From an uncultured euryarchaeote (GTDB lineage Archaea > Thermoplasmatota > Poseidoniia > Poseidoniales > Thalassarchaeaceae): a stretch of DNA of 6,159 nt. Below the pieces are notes generated by a model. The model saw only the letters and a program-made list of their open reading frames with translations, was not told the DNA's origin and ran no database searches. Below are positions 5,358 through 6,159 of this stretch, piece after piece. The translations under genes and the position numbers were made by a program. The first letter of the stretch is position 1, and each line of letters opens with the position of its first letter. The DNA is taken from assembly GCA_937901365.1 (NCBI GenBank), contig CALCEF010000268.1, positions 1 to 6,159 of the forward strand, in the 5' to 3' direction.

Positions 5358-6159
5358 AAAGTCGCTGGCGGTTTTGACGCTGTGCATCCAACGCACAGAT
5401 CGCTGCCATGTGGACCACATCCCTAACCCCATCTTCTCGCTGCAAAACATGGACCGGTTTGGCCATTCCTTCAAGAATTGGCCCGGTCATTTCAGCATCT
5501 CCGAGCCGTTGAAGCAATTTGTAGGAGATGTTGGCCGCTGCCAAGTTCGGACAAATCAGCACATTGGCTGGCCCACCGAGCGTCATGAATGGATATTGTT
5601 CCTGAATGGATGGAATGAGCGCTGTGTCCGCTTGCATCGGGCCGTCGATAATCAGCGATGGATCCAATTCTCTGGCGACCTCAATCGAATCTTCAATTCG
5701 TTCAGTCCGATACTGGCTAGATGAACCAAAGTTGGAAAACGAGAGGAGGGCAACCCGCGGCTCTATTCCAAATCGTCTGGCAACCCTAGCGGTTTGGACA
5801 GCAATTTCAGCCAACGTTCGCACATCAGGATAAATGTTGATTGTCGCATCACCAATGAACATCAATTGCCCTTTGATTGTCATCATGTATGTACCGACAA
5901 CGCGATGTGCATCTTCCGCCATGCCAATGGTTGCAAGACATGGCTTCAAGAACTCAGGATAATCTCTTGAAATACCACCAATGATTCCATCGGCGTCACC
6001 CAATTCAACCATCATCGCTCCAAACCAGACACGTGATTTGAGCATCCGTTTCGCATCTGTGATTGTCACACCTTTCCGACCACGTTTTTTCTGGAGTGCC
6101 TCAGTGTACACGGTACGCCTACGGGGATCTTCTCGAGGGTCTATTTCTTCACATTCAAA
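5356..6159 (-). CDS. maeB: MaeB-type NADP malic enzyme, C-terminal phosphotransacetylase-like domain only (5' end beyond right edge)
   Basis: The frame is open to the right edge with 267 codons visible before the TGA, so this is the 3' part of a larger gene; GTG 6111 is not a real start because matching sequence (EIDPREDPRRRTVYTEAL) continues upstream of it. The segment fits the phosphotransacetylase-like domain fused to the C-terminus of MaeB: QKKRGRKGVT, GAMMVELGDADGIIGG, ATINIYPD, GIEPRVALLSFSNFGSSS, GGPANVLICPNLAAANISY, then GPILEGMAKPVHVL. The SFSNFGSS and AKPVHVL wording is that of MaeB rather than free-standing Pta. MaeB oxidatively decarboxylates malate to pyruvate with NADP, and in bacteria this domain is thought to bind acetyl-CoA and regulate the enzyme. 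The catalytic malic domain should lie just to the right. A stand-alone phosphate acetyltransferase is the less likely alternative. Confidence 0.9.
   Translation of the reverse strand, partial: FECEEIDPREDPRRRTVYTEALQKKRGRKGVTITDAKRMLKSRVWFGAMMVELGDADGIIGGISRDYPEFLKPCLATIGMAEDAHRVVGTYMMTIKGQLMFIGDATINIYPDVRTLAEIAVQTARVARRFGIEPRVALLSFSNFGSSSQYRTERIEDSIEVARELDPSLIIDGPMQADTALIPSIQEQYPFMTLGGPANVLICPNLAAANISYKLLQRLGDAEMTGPILEGMAKPVHVLQREDGVRDVVHMAAICALDAQRQNRQRL

Noticed and set aside
5299..5724. Plus-strand open frame of 141 codons
   Set aside because: It lies antisense to the conserved maeB C-terminal domain and the decarboxylase start; no family resemblance and no ribosome site.
5356..6111. A stand-alone phosphate acetyltransferase starting at GTG 6111
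   Set aside because: Coding similarity continues upstream of 6111 to the window edge, and the motif wording (SFSNFGSS, AKPVHVL) is that of the MaeB C-terminal domain rather than Pta.
1..6159. tRNA, rRNA, CRISPR repeats, insertion-sequence ends or other mobile signatures
   Set aside because: Looked for by eye on both strands; no repeat arrays, terminal inverted repeats, integrase or transposase coding, or tRNA-like cloverleaf was noticed, and nearly all sequence is accounted for by the listed genes.

Overview
This is a densely packed prokaryotic segment with no gap over about 100 bases and no RNA gene, mobile element, CRISPR array or long repeat that I can see. The gene set and style suggest a planktonic euryarchaeon of the Marine Group II / Poseidoniales type. 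The hints are a stand-alone DHH phosphoesterase, a compact 145-residue RlmH, a PduO-type cobalamin adenosyltransferase, a MaeB-type malic enzyme, an archaeal-looking TATA element and small lineage-specific membrane proteins. This assignment is inference from gene content (about 0.6 sure); no ribosomal RNA or other marker is present, and a marine bacterium is not excluded.

Layout, left to right. (1) Positions 2-808, minus: a DHH-family phosphoesterase whose C-terminus runs off the left edge. (2) 877-1329, plus: a Nudix hydrolase of the diadenosine-tetraphosphatase type, divergent from the DHH gene. (3) 1326-1964, minus: cob(I)alamin adenosyltransferase, convergent with the Nudix gene and sharing its last four bases. 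(4) 2007-3444, minus: three unrecognised genes in order 116 aa (Trp-rich, soluble), 247 aa (five membrane segments plus a helical tail, overlapping the first by four bases) and 88 aa (two membrane segments, with its own TATA-like element). (5) 3512-3949, plus: RlmH-type 23S rRNA methyltransferase, divergent from the 116-aa gene. (6) 3946-5346, minus: a glutamate/cysteine-sulfinate/aspartate-type PLP decarboxylase, convergent with rlmH and again sharing four bases. (7) 5356-6159, minus: the C-terminal phosphotransacetylase-like part of a MaeB malic enzyme, running off the right edge and only nine bases upstream of the decarboxylase, so the two are probably one operon.

Functionally the window mixes housekeeping (rRNA modification, cofactor B12 activation, dinucleotide clean-up) with central carbon and amino-acid metabolism (malate to pyruvate; decarboxylation of an acidic amino acid). 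The least explained part is the 116/247/88-aa group, a possible small membrane module of unknown role. I found no clear defence, mobile or otherwise spectacular new system. The more interesting points are the malic enzyme-decarboxylase pairing, the membrane module, two convergent pairs interlocked at the same CTAA, and family members with altered conserved motifs (Nudix box, RlmH).
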